Below are positions 7,730 to 17,288 of a stretch of 64,000 nt of DNA, one piece after another. A program made the position numbers and the translations under genes. How positions within the stretch are numbered: position 1 is the stretch's first letter; each line of letters begins with the position of its first letter. This DNA comes from CAVXDY01 sp963760715 (lineage in GTDB: Bacteria > Actinomycetota > Thermoleophilia > Miltoncostaeales > Miltoncostaeaceae): the NCBI GenBank assembly GCA_963760715.1, contig CAVXDY010000003.1, positions 992,001 to 1,056,000 of the forward strand, in the 5' to 3' direction. The notes under the pieces are model-generated. The model was not told where the DNA came from, did no database searches, and worked only from the letters and a program-made list of their open reading frames with translations.

Positions 7730-8851
7730 TCAGCCGCGCATGGCGCGGAGGCGCCGCTGCACCCAGTCGGGCGCGCGCCGCGCGGCCTGGTGCGCCAGCC
7801 GCTCCAGATCCTGGGGCAGGAGCTGGGCGCGCCGAAGGGGGCGATCGTTGCCGCCCGGCAGCAGCAGGACCGACCGGATGGGGTCGTCGTCCCCCGTCAT
7901 GCGCAGCTTGTAGCCCGTGGCCCCGCCACCCAGGTCGAGTCGCCGGTCCCCCTGCGCGAACGAGTGCTCGATGGCGCGGATGATCGTCTCGAAGCCCGGG
8001 CGCAGCTTCGCCCACCGCTCGTCGTAGCCGCCGTTCCAGTAGGCCACCTGCCCGGCGGCGGCCAGGAACACCTGGGTGCTGACCGCGCGGCCGTCCGCCT
8101 CGAGGGTCCAGATCCGCATTCGCCCCCGCGGCACCAGGTCGGCGGCCGCCTCGAGCAGCATCGCCCGGATCCCCTCGGGGCCCCGGCCGGCGCCCAGGTG
8201 GAGCACCCAGCGGTCGATGGTGAGGGCGATGAAGGACGCGATCGGCGCCGAGACGTCGTCGCCCGGGCCCACCAGGCGGAACTCCGCCCCGCGCTCGGCG
8301 AGCTGCCGGCGGCGGCGGCGGTGCTGGCTGCGGAAGTTGCTGCTCCGCTCCGCGAGCCAGTCGTCGTACCCCCGGCCCTCCAGCCGCACCGCGGGCGCCC
8401 CGATGAGCTCGCTCCAGAGGGTGGTGGCGGGCCGCGGCCAGGCGCTCGCGAGCAGCGCCGGCCACGGCGAGCGGGCGTCCCCGCGGTCGAGGAGGACGGC
8501 GCCCGGGGGGTCCGGCAGGCCCCGCAGGGCATCGACCGCGGCGCCGGCGACCTCCCATTCGCGGCCGGGCTCCGCCAGGGGCTCCACGCGGTGGCCGGTG
8601 CCCAGCAGGCGCGCGACCCACAGCCCGGCCCTGGTGCGCCGCTGGAACATCGGGGCGACGCCGATCACGCGATCGTCGTCGTTCACGATCACGACGGCCA
8701 GCCGCGCCCCGTGCGGGGAGGCGTGCCGCCACCAGGCGAGCATCCAGGCCGGCGCGGAGTAGGGCTGCCCCCGGAGCACGGCCAGCCGATCCCAATCATC
8801 GAGATGGGGATCGAGCTCCTGCGTCTCGGTGATGACGACGGCGCTGATCAT
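7730..8851 (-). CDS. FemAB/CelD-type GNAT-fold transferase, paralogue A
   Basis: 373 residues. N-terminal PYSAPAWMLAWWRH and C-terminal block MRIWTLEADG...YWNGGYDERW...ALEHSFAQGDRRLDLGGG-like are typical of the Acetyltransf_6 (BioF2-like/FemAB-related) family, whose members transfer acyl or aminoacyl groups during cell-wall or exopolysaccharide synthesis. Two paralogues lie at 49.5-51.9 kb. ATG 8851 is chosen over an earlier in-frame codon at 8950 because GAGGG precedes it by 5 bases and it aligns with the paralogues' N termini. No signal peptide or membrane helix, so cytoplasmic. Substrate unknown. Confidence 0.7.
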   Translation of the reverse strand: MISAVVITETQELDPHLDDWDRLAVLRGQPYSAPAWMLAWWRHASPHGARLAVVIVNDDDRVIGVAPMFQRRTRAGLWVARLLGTGHRVEPLAEPGREWEVAGAAVDALRGLPDPPGAVLLDRGDARSPWPALLASAWPRPATTLWSELIGAPAVRLEGRGYDDWLAERSSNFRSQHRRRRRQLAERGAEFRLVGPGDDVSAPIASFIALTIDRWVLHLGAGRGPEGIRAMLLEAAADLVPRGRMRIWTLEADGRAVSTQVFLAAAGQVAYWNGGYDERWAKLRPGFETIIRAIEHSFAQGDRRLDLGGGATGYKLRMTGDDDPIRSVLLLPGGNDRPLRRAQLLPQDLERLAHQAARRAPDWVQRRLRAMRG

Positions 8852-8983
8852 GGGGACCCTCACGTGCGACGCGCCGGCGGCGAAGTCGGGGATGGACGCC
8901 GGCATCGGCGGCGTGGCGCGGAGAGAAGCGCCAAGTCTAACGACGCCCAAACACCCCGTTCACCCACGGCGCGAGGGTGACGC

Positions 8984-8989
8984 TAGGAT
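8984..8989 (+). promoter_or_regulatory. Leaderless-type -10 box (TAGGAT)
   Basis: TAGGAT ends 6 bases before the GTG at 8996, so the transcript would begin at or next to the start codon. Confidence 0.5.
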
Positions 8990-8995
8990 CGCCCG

Positions 8996-10273
8996 GTGGC
9001 GGATCGAGGCTCCCTGAGGAACCGCTTCCGTGCACTGATGTGCGCTACGGGGGTGGGCGTGCTGGCGCTCAGCGCAACCGCGCTCGGGGCGCCACCGACC
9101 CTGACCGGTCCGCCCGACGACACCCTCAGCACGACCCTCCGGCCGACCTTCTCCTGGACCCATGCCGGTGGTGGCAGCACCTCGGGCTACAACGTGATCG
9201 TCGACGGCGTGGGCGTGGTCGCCACGCTCGCGCGACCGGCGTCGGCCGGTTCCGGGCCCTTCAGCGTCGCACCGGCGCTGGATCTCCCCGACGACGCGAC
9301 CCTGTCGTGGTCGGTGGAGAGCCTCGGCACCGGTTCGAACCCGGAGGACAGCGAGAAGCGGACGCTCCGCACCTCCACCGCCCCGACCGTCCCGCCCACG
9401 ATCCTCGGCGGCCCCGCCGGCGCCACCAACCAGAGCGCCCCCGCCTTCACCTGGGGCGGCACCCGCGCCACTTCCGCCTGGGCCCTGCTGGGCGCCGACG
9501 GCGCCGCGATCCAGACCGGCGGGGCGGGGAGCGGAAGCGGCAGCGCCCAGCTCGCGACGCTGGGAGACGGCAGCTACACGTTCCGGGTGCTCCAGCGCTC
9601 CAGCCAGGGCCAGGACAGCCCGGCGGCCACCCGGCCGTTCACGGTCGACACCCAGAGCCCGGCCATCCTGCTGATCACCGCGGTGCCCTCGTTCCCCACC
9701 CTGAACGCCAGCCCCACGTTCGCCTGGTCGGGGGTGGAGCCGGGCGCCAAGGTGGCGTGGCAGGTGATCGGCGTCGGCGGCAACACCGTCCGCGGGCCCG
9801 TGGTGACCGCCAACGCGAGCGCGCGGGTGGGTCCGCTGCCCCAGGGGTCGTTCCTGTTCCAGGTGCGCCAGACCGACGCCGCGGGCAACTCCAGCGAGTG
9901 GCGCTCCGAGCCGTTCGCGGTGGCGCCGGGGGCGACCGTCACCGGCGGGCCGAACCTGCCCTCCCACAACGCCAAGGCCCTGACGCCTCGCCTGGGGGCG
10001 CGGCTCACCACCTCGCGCCCGCTGCTGCGCTGGAAGGCCAGCGCGAACGCGCGCCTCTACAACGTGCAGATCTTCCGCGTGGCCGCCAAGGGGCGGCTCG
10101 CGAAGATCCGATCGGTGTTCCCGCGCGGCAACCGCTTCCGCCTCTCCAAGAGGCGCCAGCTCCCCAGGGGCGCCTGCTATGTGTGGCGGGTGTGGCCCTA
10201 CATGGGCCGGTCCTTCACGAAGAAGCCCCTCGGGGTCAGCAATTTCTGCGTGAGGAAGGCGAGCAAGCGCTGA
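8996..10273 (+). CDS. Secreted protein with Ig/Fn3-like repeats and a Cys-paired C-terminal module, paralogue 1
   Basis: 425 residues. Signal peptide (VGVLALSATALG), then three to four beta-sandwich-like repeats, each with PTFSWxxxG/FxWSG and YTFRVxQ/FLFQVRQTD hallmarks of bacterial Ig-like or Fn3-like domains. A distinctive C-terminal module of about 90 residues begins at RPLLRWKA and ends LGVSNFCVRK, with CYVWRVWPY between; its two Cys could form a disulfide. The next gene downstream is a paralogue with the same C-terminal module. Probably an extracellular structural or adhesive protein; no catalytic motif is visible. Confidence 0.6.
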   Translation: MADRGSLRNRFRALMCATGVGVLALSATALGAPPTLTGPPDDTLSTTLRPTFSWTHAGGGSTSGYNVIVDGVGVVATLARPASAGSGPFSVAPALDLPDDATLSWSVESLGTGSNPEDSEKRTLRTSTAPTVPPTILGGPAGATNQSAPAFTWGGTRATSAWALLGADGAAIQTGGAGSGSGSAQLATLGDGSYTFRVLQRSSQGQDSPAATRPFTVDTQSPAILLITAVPSFPTLNASPTFAWSGVEPGAKVAWQVIGVGGNTVRGPVVTANASARVGPLPQGSFLFQVRQTDAAGNSSEWRSEPFAVAPGATVTGGPNLPSHNAKALTPRLGARLTTSRPLLRWKASANARLYNVQIFRVAAKGRLAKIRSVFPRGNRFRLSKRRQLPRGACYVWRVWPYMGRSFTKKPLGVSNFCVRKASKR

Positions 10274-10278
10274 ATTTC

Positions 10279-10296
10279 CCCGCACGTTGCGGGTTC
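10279..10296 (+). terminator. Hairpin terminator
   Basis: CCCGCA-CGT-TGCGGG followed by TT, six bases after the stop at 10273. Confidence 0.5.
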
Positions 10297-10368
10297 CTAG
10301 CCATCCGGTGGCGCAAAGACTGGACTCTCGGCTAAGCGCCAATACCTCGCCACGGCCGGGTGGCTAAC

Positions 10369-10374
10369 TAGGAT
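10369..10374 (+). promoter_or_regulatory. -10 box (TAGGAT) of second Ig/Fn3-like gene
   Basis: TAGGAT lies 9 bases before ATG 10384, the same hexamer as before paralogue 1. No ribosome-binding site intervenes. Confidence 0.45.
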
Positions 10375-10383
10375 GTTTCCGTT

Positions 10384-12292
10384 ATGCAGACCACCGCCCG
10401 CCGTCTGCGTCGCCGTCTCGCCTTCCTCGTCGTCGGCGTCGTGGCGTTCCTCGCGGTCGCCGGGAGCGCGATGGCGGCCCCAACGGCTCCGACCGGTCTG
10501 ATCTCGACTCCCGCGAGCCCGACGAATGCTGCGGGCGTCACGGTGACCTGGACTCCGTCGACCACGGCAGATCTCGGCTTCGCCATCGTGCGCTACGAGT
10601 GGTACGTTCAACGGTGCCGCCACGCCGGCGGGATCAGTCGGCGAAGCGGGTCCGTACACGACCGGTCAGATTGCACTGGCGGAGGGCACTCACTCCATCA
10701 AGGTGAGGGCGGTCCAGGCAGGTCCCGCCGCTCCGCTCGACGAGAGCGGCACGGACTCAGCGCCGCTCGCAATCCTCGTCGACCGAACCGCGCCGACAAT
10801 CGCCGGCTCGATCGTCGGGACGCTGACGAACGGCTGGTACCGATCTGCAACCCGGCACTGGACCTGCACGAACCCCGGCCCTTCCCCGTCGGCCGTCACC
10901 CCGTGCCCGGCCGACCAAGGACCAGTCACCCTCTCGGGCCCCTACCCGGCAGTCCCCGCGACGATCTCTGACGCGGCTGGCAACTCCGCAACGGGATCCA
11001 CGCCGGCCTTCCAGGTGGACAGCCTGTCGCCGGCCGCGTTCTCGCCGTCGAGCCCGACCGACAACGCCACCTTCGCCGCAGCCCCCAAGTTCAGCTGGAC
11101 CGAGGCGGTCGACGCGAACTCGGGCACGACGGGCTACGAGCTGTGGGCGCACTACGGCGGGGCGGACCACAAGATCGCGACCACGACCGGGCCGAAGGCG
11201 ACCGACACCACGCTCGACCCGAGCATCGCCGGCCAGCTGCCCCTGAACACGGACATCGACTGGTGGGTGAAGGCCTTCGACCTGGCGGGCAACCCGGCGC
11301 GCGAGTCGGGTCACCGGTCCTTCACGATCGACCCGACCATCCCGGGGCCGGCGGTCTTCACCGGCGGCCCGGGCGCGCAGACGAACGACACGACGCCGTC
11401 CTTCGCGTGGACGGGCAACCAGCCCAGCTTCGAGTGGGCCGTGATCCCGGCGGGCACGTCCACCCTGCTCCAGCAGGGCTCGGGCATGTCGACCCAGGTC
11501 ACCCTGGGGACGCTGCCGCAGGGCGACTACACCTTCCGCGTCGTCCAGGTCAGCGCCGCGGCGGTCAAGAGCGAGGAGGCCACGTATCCCTTCACGCTGG
11601 ACACCACGCCCCCGGCGCCTCCGGTCATCGACACGCGGCCGATCAGCGGCAGCAAGGACATCACCCCGGCGTTCTCCTGGCGCGGTGAGGCGCACGCCAC
11701 CTACACCTGGCGCGTCATCGGCGCCGGCGGCGGCGTGGTGCGGGGCGACTCCACCCAGGACACCTCGCTCACGCTGGCCCCGCTGACTCCCGGGCCCTAC
11801 ACCTTCCAGATCAGCCAGACCGACCGGGCGGGCAACACCTCGAGCGTCACGGCCGAGCCGTTCTCGATCATCGGCCCGAGCGGGCTGCAGGCCGGCACCA
11901 AGCTGTCGCTGCCCACCACCAACCACCGGCGCCTGAAGCCCGCCAAGGGCGTGACGGTGCCCACGCGCCGGCCGGTGCTGCGGTGGAACGCGGGCCCGCG
12001 CGGCACCACGCTCTACAACGTCCAGCTCTTCCGGGTGATGAGGCTCTCCAGCAGCAAGACCCGGGTGGCGAAGGTGTTCTCGACCTTCCCGCGGACGCTC
12101 CAGTACCGCGTCCCGTCGAAGCGCACCCGGCCGGCCACCTGCTACGTGTGGCGCGTCTGGCCCTACCTGGGCACGCGCTTCACGAAGCAGCCGCTGGGCA
12201 TCAGCAACTTCTGCATCGCGAACAAGGCCGTGCTCCGCAAGGTCGCCCAGCGCAAGGCCGCCCGCACCCGGGCCGCCCGCGCCGCTCACTGA
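10384..12292 (+). pseudogene. Secreted Ig/Fn3-like protein, paralogue 2, interrupted by a single-base frameshift
   Basis: The frame opened by ATG 10384 gives a signal peptide (LAFLVVGVVAFLAVAGSAMA) and the start of a domain (TWTPSTTADLGFAIVRYEWYV). It then loses sense at about 10606. The frame ending at 12292 resumes with NGAATPAGSVGEAGPYTTG and continues through several Ig/Fn3-like repeats to a C-terminal module like that of paralogue 1 (CYVWRVWPYLG, LGISNFC). Dropping one T of GTTCAAC at 10606-10612 joins the two parts as WYV-NGAATP. The intact product would be about 635 residues. Either a recent lesion or an insertion error in the assembly. Confidence 0.7.
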
Positions 12293-12341
12293 GCCGCCCC
12301 CGCGCGGGCGACCGCGCGAGGCCCGTGCGGGAACGGTCCAT

Positions 12342-12347
12342 TAGACT
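12342..12347 (+). promoter_or_regulatory. Leaderless-type -10 box (TAGACT)
   Basis: TAGACT ends 8 bases before GTG 12356, with no Shine-Dalgarno sequence between. Confidence 0.5.
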
Positions 12348-12355
12348 CGTCGCCC

Positions 12356-13450
12356 GTGTCGTCGCCGATCTCCTTCGCCCGGGGCGCTCCGTGTCCGGAG
12401 GCTCTTTCGGCCGATCTCATCGCCGCCTGCACCCGCACGGCCCTCGAGGCCGACGGGGTGCGGGTGCTGTCGTACGGCACCGGCCAGGGCTACCCGCCGC
12501 TGCGCGAGGTGCTCGCGGCCGAGCACGGCGTGCCGGCCGGGGACGTGTTCATCACCAACGGGTCGCTCCAGGGCTTCGTCTTCCTGCTGGAGACGCTGCT
12601 CGAGCCCGGTGACCTGGTGGCCGTGGAGGCCCCGACCTACGACCGGGCCCTGCTCCAGCTGCGCCTGCACGGCATGGAGGTGCTGCCGATCCCGGTCGAG
12701 GACGACGGGATGGACGTCGCCGCCCTCGAGGCCGCCTGCGCCGAGGGGAGGGTCCCGCGGCTGCTCTACACGATCCCCAACTTCCAGAACCCCTCCGGCG
12801 CGACGCTCTCGGCCGCCAAGCGCGCCGCCCTCGCGGAGGTGTGCGACCGGTTCGGGATCCTGGTGCTGGAGGACGACCCCTACGGCAGGCTGCGCTTCGA
12901 GGGCGAGGCCCTGCCGGGCCTGTTCGAGGCGGAGGGCCTGGACCGGGTCATCTTCACCTCCTCGTTCTCGAAGACCGTGGCCCCCGGGCTGCGGGTGGGC
13001 TACCTCGTGGCCCCGCCCGACCTCTCCGCCCGTCTGGCCGCGGCGGCGTCGCGCACCTACATCTCCCCGGCCCTCCTGTCGGAGGCCGCGATCCACGCCC
13101 TCATCGAGGGCGGCCACCTGCCGGGCAACATCGCCCGGGTGACCGGCCTCATGCGCGAGCGCCGCGACGCCATGGTCGCCGGCCTGCGCCACATGCCCGA
13201 GGGCACCCGGTGCGTGCCGCCGGCGGGCGGCTTCTTCTGCTGGCTGACCCTGCCGGAGGGCCTCTCGGCGGACGACCTCTTCGACGACGCGGCGCGGGCG
13301 GGAATCTCCTACGTCAAGGGCAGCGACTGCGTGCTCGAGGGCGGCGAGCGCACGCTGAGGCTGGCCTACAGCGGCGTGGGCCCCTCCGAGATCGAGGAGG
13401 GCATGGAGCGGCTCGGGGCGGTCTTCCGCGCCGCCCACGTCCGAGCGTAG
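12356..13450 (+). CDS. PLP-dependent class I/II aminotransferase (MocR/LysN-like)
   Basis: 364 residues, fold-type I. PLP lysine in SSFSKTVAPGLRVGYL, upstream IPNFQNPSGATLS and EDDPYGRL, and the C-terminal GGFFCWLTLPEG all match the subgroup that includes 2-aminoadipate and other broad aminotransferases. It starts directly at the conserved region (ISFARGAPCPE), so it has no GntR DNA-binding domain and acts as an enzyme, not as a MocR regulator. GTG start, probably leaderless. Amino-acid substrate not deducible. The next gene follows after 3 bases. Confidence 0.8.
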   Translation: MSSPISFARGAPCPEALSADLIAACTRTALEADGVRVLSYGTGQGYPPLREVLAAEHGVPAGDVFITNGSLQGFVFLLETLLEPGDLVAVEAPTYDRALLQLRLHGMEVLPIPVEDDGMDVAALEAACAEGRVPRLLYTIPNFQNPSGATLSAAKRAALAEVCDRFGILVLEDDPYGRLRFEGEALPGLFEAEGLDRVIFTSSFSKTVAPGLRVGYLVAPPDLSARLAAAASRTYISPALLSEAAIHALIEGGHLPGNIARVTGLMRERRDAMVAGLRHMPEGTRCVPPAGGFFCWLTLPEGLSADDLFDDAARAGISYVKGSDCVLEGGERTLRLAYSGVGPSEIEEGMERLGAVFRAAHVRA

Positions 13451-13453
13451 ACC

Positions 13454-13723
13454 GTGAGCGATCCGGACAAGCCCCCCGGTGGGCAGGACCGGGACGGGAT
13501 CGATGACCGCGAGGTGCGCCGGATCGCCATGGCCGGCGGCGTGGTGCTGGTGGCCAGCATCGCGCTCGTGTTCATCGTGGAGAACAGCCACCGGGTGCAC
13601 GTGTCGTTCGTGTTCTTCTCGTCCAACATCTCGCTGATCTGGGTGATCATCCTGTCGGCGGCCGTGGGGGCGGTGGCCGGGGCGTTCGGCGGGCGCGCGA
13701 TCCGGAAGCGCCTCGGCAAGTAG
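13454..13723 (+). CDS. LapA-domain (DUF1049) small membrane protein
   Basis: 89 residues with a charged N terminus (SDPDKPPGGQDRDGIDD) and two membrane helices (VVLVASIALVFIVE and IWVIILSAAVGAVAGAFGG). The ENSHRVHVSFVFF segment between them is the LapA/DUF1049 hallmark. Only 3 bases separate it from the aminotransferase gene, so the two are probably co-transcribed. Role in actinobacteria is not established. Confidence 0.7.
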   Translation: MSDPDKPPGGQDRDGIDDREVRRIAMAGGVVLVASIALVFIVENSHRVHVSFVFFSSNISLIWVIILSAAVGAVAGAFGGRAIRKRLGK

Positions 13724-13735
13724 CCGGACGGCGGC

Positions 13736-15097
13736 TCAGACGGCCGGGAAGAGGTCGTCGAAGCTCCCGCACGACTGGGGAGCCGGCAGGGCGCCGGGCA
13801 CGCCGAGGCGGGTGGCCAGGGCCGTGGTGATCCGGGGGCAGAACGAGCGCTGGTGCCCGGAGCGATTGGGGTGGAGGGCGCCCGAGAACGACCCCTGCTG
13901 GATGAGCGAGCCGCTCACGATCTGAACCCACCGGGCATCGCCGGCGCGGCAGTACCCGTGGTTCACGAAGTCCCCCTGGATGCCGCCGATGAGCTGCCAG
14001 CCCTGGGCGGCCGCGGCGGCCTGGACCGCGCCGTTCAGCGGCACGACGACGTGGGTGAACGCCCAGGTCGCCTCGTCCCGGGTGATGAAGGGCGGCTCCA
14101 GCGGGCCGGGGCGGTTGCAGATCACGCCGGGGCTCTGGTGGACCGGGTCGTGGTACTCGGTGACGAGGACCCGGTTGGGCGCCACGCCCAGCGGCGGCCC
14201 GGCCGGGCACGCCGTGCCGCCGCCCGTGCCCAGGCACGAGGCCAGGGTCGCGAAGGAGCCGCCCAGGCTCGCGATGCGTCCGCCCACCGACGCCTCGAAG
14301 GGCAGGGTGTCGCAGTGCGCGTTGAGGTAGCAGTCCTTGGCGATGCGGGAGAAGCCGATGTCGTTGGCGCCCGCCGTGAGGACGACCGCGTCGATCGTGC
14401 GCCCGGCCGTGAGCGTGCGCGCGGCGGCGATCTGGGCCGGCACCGGAGCGGGCCCCGCCTCGGCCCCTCCGGAGGGGCCGGTCACCCCGGCGGCGAGGCC
14501 GGCGCCCGAGCAGGCGAGGTCGACCAGCGTCACCGAGGTCTGCGGGTCGGCCAGCTCGAGCTGCCGCGCGGCGAGCACGGGGCCGGCCCGCGCGGAGCGG
14601 TGGCAGCGCTGATCGTTCCAGTGCCCGGGGCGATCGATGTTGCCCTCGCCCGAGGCGACGGAGTCGCCCAGGGAGACGATCAGCAGGTCCCGCACCCGCA
14701 CCGTCACCGGCACCGCGGCCGCCGGCGCGCCGGACGGCGCAACGGTCACCAGGTGCTGGCCCTGCGATGGGAAGGCGAGCCGGAAGACGCACGCGCGCAG
14801 CCGCGTCGCGCCGGCCGGTGCGCCGTCGATGGTCCAGGAGTAGGCCGTCGCGGGGCACGACGGCGCCGCCGGGTCCGCGATCGTGACGTCGATCGGCCAG
14901 GTCGCCGGTGTGACCTGCGCGGGCGTGGAGGGCAGGTCCACGAGCCCGTCCCCGTCGTGGTCCGGGCCCAGGCGCTCGGGAGCCGACCAGGAGGAGACGG
15001 TCAGCGCCTGGGCCGAGGCCACGGCCGGACCCGCGGCGACGAGCGCGCACAGCGCGAGCCCCCACCCCAGCCATCGTCGACGGCCCATCGCCGCCAT
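13736..15097 (-). CDS. Secreted SGNH/GDSL-type hydrolase
   Basis: 453 residues. Signal peptide (LALCALVAAGPAVASAQA), an N-terminal beta-domain of about 150 residues, then an SGNH esterase core: block I SLGDSVASGEG (nucleophile Ser), block III TAGANDIGF (Gly-x-Asn-Asp) and block V LHPNRSGH (catalytic Asp/His position). These enzymes hydrolyse ester bonds in lipids or acetylated sugars, here outside the cell. It lies downstream of mdh behind a double hairpin, so it is probably transcribed separately. Convergent with the LapA-like gene (12 bases apart). Confidence 0.8.
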   Translation of the reverse strand: MAAMGRRRWLGWGLALCALVAAGPAVASAQALTVSSWSAPERLGPDHDGDGLVDLPSTPAQVTPATWPIDVTIADPAAPSCPATAYSWTIDGAPAGATRLRACVFRLAFPSQGQHLVTVAPSGAPAAAVPVTVRVRDLLIVSLGDSVASGEGNIDRPGHWNDQRCHRSARAGPVLAARQLELADPQTSVTLVDLACSGAGLAAGVTGPSGGAEAGPAPVPAQIAAARTLTAGRTIDAVVLTAGANDIGFSRIAKDCYLNAHCDTLPFEASVGGRIASLGGSFATLASCLGTGGGTACPAGPPLGVAPNRVLVTEYHDPVHQSPGVICNRPGPLEPPFITRDEATWAFTHVVVPLNGAVQAAAAAQGWQLIGGIQGDFVNHGYCRAGDARWVQIVSGSLIQQGSFSGALHPNRSGHQRSFCPRITTALATRLGVPGALPAPQSCGSFDDLFPAV

Positions 15098-15119
15098 TAG
15101 ATCGCGCCATCCGCCGCGA

Positions 15120-15160
15120 GGCCACCCCGCCGGTGGTGGCCCCGCGCGCCCGGAGGGCGC
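15120..15160 (-). terminator. Double hairpin terminator after mdh
   Basis: GGCCACC / GGTGGCC (15120-15141) and GCGCCC-GGA-GGGCGC (15146-15160) stand directly after the mdh stop at 15162 on the minus strand. Confidence 0.55.
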
Positions 15161-15161
15161 T

Positions 15162-16160
15162 CTAGCCCAGCATCTCGCTGACGGTCGCGCGCTCCTCGAC
15201 CAGCTCCGCGTTGGTCGCGGCGATCTTGGACTTCGCGAACTCGTCGTGCTCGAAGCCCTCGCGCACCACCTCGTAGGTGCCCGGCGCCGTGGTGCGCACC
15301 GGCACCGAGGCCCAGACGCCCTCGTCGAAGCCGTAGCCGCCGTCCGACCGCACGGCCACCGAGTGGATCGTGTCGCCCGGGGTGTGCAGCGAGCGCACGT
15401 GGTCGAGCGCCGCGTTGGCCGCCGAGGCGGCCGACGAGAGGCCGCGGGCGGCGATGATGGCCGCGCCGCGCTTGCCGACCGTGGGCAGGAACTCGCCCTC
15501 GAGCCAGGCGTCGTCGGCGATGACCTCGCGGGCCGGCCTGCCCGAGATCCGTGCGTTGGTGAAGTCGGCGAACATCGTCGGCGAGTGGTTGCCGAAGATG
15601 ATGATGTCCTCGACCTCGGTGACCGGCACGCCGGCCTTCTGCGCGAGCTGCGTCCGGGCCCGGTTCTGATCGAGGCGGGTCATCGCCGTGAAGCGCTCCG
15701 GGCCGAGCCGGGAGGCCTGCGAGGCGGCGATCGTGCAGTTGGTGTTGCAGGGGTTGCCCACCACCACCACCCGCGCGTCGGCCGAGGCCACCTCGTCGAT
15801 CGCCTTGCCCTGCTCCACGAAGATCCTGCCGTTGTCCTTCAGGAGGTCGGCGCGCTCCATGCCCGGCCCGCGGGGCTTGGCGCCCACGAGGATGGCCCAG
15901 TCCGCGTCGGCGAACGCCACCCGGGGGTCGCCGGTGAGCACCAGGCCCCGCAGCAGCGGGAACGCGCAGTCGTCGAGCTCCATGGCCACGCCCTTCAGCG
16001 CCTCCTGGATCGCGTCGACCGGGATCTCGAGGAGCTGGAGGATGACCGGCTGGTCCTTCCCGAAGGCCTCGCCCGCGGCGATGCGCGGGAGGATGCTGTA
16101 GCCGATCTGCCCGGCCGCGCCGGTCACGGCCACCCGCAGCGGCGCCTTCGCGGCGCTCAT
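15162..16160 (-). CDS. mdh: Malate dehydrogenase (NAD-dependent, cytosolic type)
   Basis: 332 residues. Rossmann start VAVTGAAGQIGYSILPRIAAGEAFG, LLEIP adenosine-binding Asp/Glu, GAKPRGPGMERADLL active-site loop with the substrate Arg pair, NPCNTNC, and the catalytic His in FGNHSPTMF. This is the long MDH class typified by cytosolic and Thermus enzymes, oxidising malate to oxaloacetate with NAD+ in the TCA cycle. The ATG overlaps the icd stop by 4 bases (ATGA), so icd and mdh form one operon and are translationally coupled. Confidence 0.93.
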   Translation of the reverse strand: MSAAKAPLRVAVTGAAGQIGYSILPRIAAGEAFGKDQPVILQLLEIPVDAIQEALKGVAMELDDCAFPLLRGLVLTGDPRVAFADADWAILVGAKPRGPGMERADLLKDNGRIFVEQGKAIDEVASADARVVVVGNPCNTNCTIAASQASRLGPERFTAMTRLDQNRARTQLAQKAGVPVTEVEDIIIFGNHSPTMFADFTNARISGRPAREVIADDAWLEGEFLPTVGKRGAAIIAARGLSSAASAANAALDHVRSLHTPGDTIHSVAVRSDGGYGFDEGVWASVPVRTTAPGTYEVVREGFEHDEFAKSKIAATNAELVEERATVSEMLG

Positions 16161-17254
16161 GCCGTCACCTTGAGCTTCTCGATGATCGCGTCGGCGACCT
16201 CTGAGGTGCCCACCGCCGTCGGGTCGTCACGGTGCGGCTTCATGTCGTAGGTCACCGAGCGGCCCTCGCGGATGACGTCCGCGATGGCCCCCTCCATGCG
16301 ATCGGCGGCCGAGTGCTCCTTCAGGTGCCGCAGCATCATCACGCCCGAGAGCATCATCGCGATCGGGTTGACCTTGTTGAGCCCGGCGTACTTCGGCGCG
16401 CTGCCGTGGGTGGGCTCGAACAGGGCGGCGTGGGTGCCGATGTTGGCGCCCGGCGCGACCCCGAGGCCGCCCACGAGGCCGGCGCCCAGGTCGCTGAGGA
16501 TGTCCCCGTAGAGGTTGGGGAGCACGATCACGTCGTACAGCTCGGGCTTCTGCACGAGCTGCATGCACATGTTGTCGACGATGCGCTCCTCGAACTCGAT
16601 GTCCGGGTAGCCCTTCGCCACCTCGGTGGCGACGGCGAGCCAGAGGCCGTCGGTGTGCTTCATGATGTTGGCCTTGTGGACCGCGGTCACCTTGGACCGC
16701 CCGTTCTCCGCGGCGAAGTCGAAGGCGTACGTCACGACCCGCCGACTGCCCTCCACCGAGATGGGCTTGATCGAGATGCCCGAGTGCTCGCGGATGCTGT
16801 CCCTGGCGCTCGGCTCGAGTTCCACGATCTTCTCGATCAGCGCCTGGACCTCGGGGGTGTCCTTCTCGAACTCGATGCCCGCGTAGAGGTCCTCGGTGTT
16901 CTCGCGCACGAAGACGATGTCGATGTCCTCGTACTTCGAGCGGACGCCCTCGTAGCTCTTGCAGGGGCGTACGCAGGCGTAGAGGTCGAGCGCCTTGCGA
17001 AGGGCTACATTGACCGACCGGAAGCCGCGGCCCACGGGGGTGGTGATCGGCCCCTTGATGGCGACCGTGGTCTCCCTGATCGACTCGATCACGGAATCCG
17101 GGAGGGGGGTGCCCGCCGTCTCCATGATGTCGACGCCGGCCTCCTGGACGTCCCAGTCGAAATCGACCCCGGTGGCGTCGAGGACGCGCTTCGTGGCGTC
17201 GGCGATCTCGGGGCCTGTCCCGTCGCCGGGAATGAAAGTGACGCGGTGTGCCAC
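16157..17254 (-). CDS. icd: Isocitrate dehydrogenase (isocitrate/isopropylmalate family)
   Basis: 365 residues. RSVNVALRKALDLYACVRP carries the isocitrate-binding Ser/Asn/Arg pattern of IDH, not of IPMDH, and HKANIMKHTDGLW and NLYGDILSDLGAGLVGG are the metal- and substrate-binding loops. The cofactor loop HGSAPKYAG contains the Lys-Tyr pair that in the E. coli enzyme selects NADP, although the protein has the length of short NAD-type family members; NADP use is inference. GTG 17254 is chosen because GAAGGAG lies 8 bases upstream; a longer frame from 17329 runs into the hairpin leader. First gene of an icd-mdh operon. Confidence 0.9.
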   Translation of the reverse strand: MAHRVTFIPGDGTGPEIADATKRVLDATGVDFDWDVQEAGVDIMETAGTPLPDSVIESIRETTVAIKGPITTPVGRGFRSVNVALRKALDLYACVRPCKSYEGVRSKYEDIDIVFVRENTEDLYAGIEFEKDTPEVQALIEKIVELEPSARDSIREHSGISIKPISVEGSRRVVTYAFDFAAENGRSKVTAVHKANIMKHTDGLWLAVATEVAKGYPDIEFEERIVDNMCMQLVQKPELYDVIVLPNLYGDILSDLGAGLVGGLGVAPGANIGTHAALFEPTHGSAPKYAGLNKVNPIAMMLSGVMMLRHLKEHSAADRMEGAIADVIREGRSVTYDMKPHRDDPTAVGTSEVADAIIEKLKVTA

Positions 17255-17288
17255 GGAGCCCACTCCTTCGCGATGCCTTCTCTGAGGA

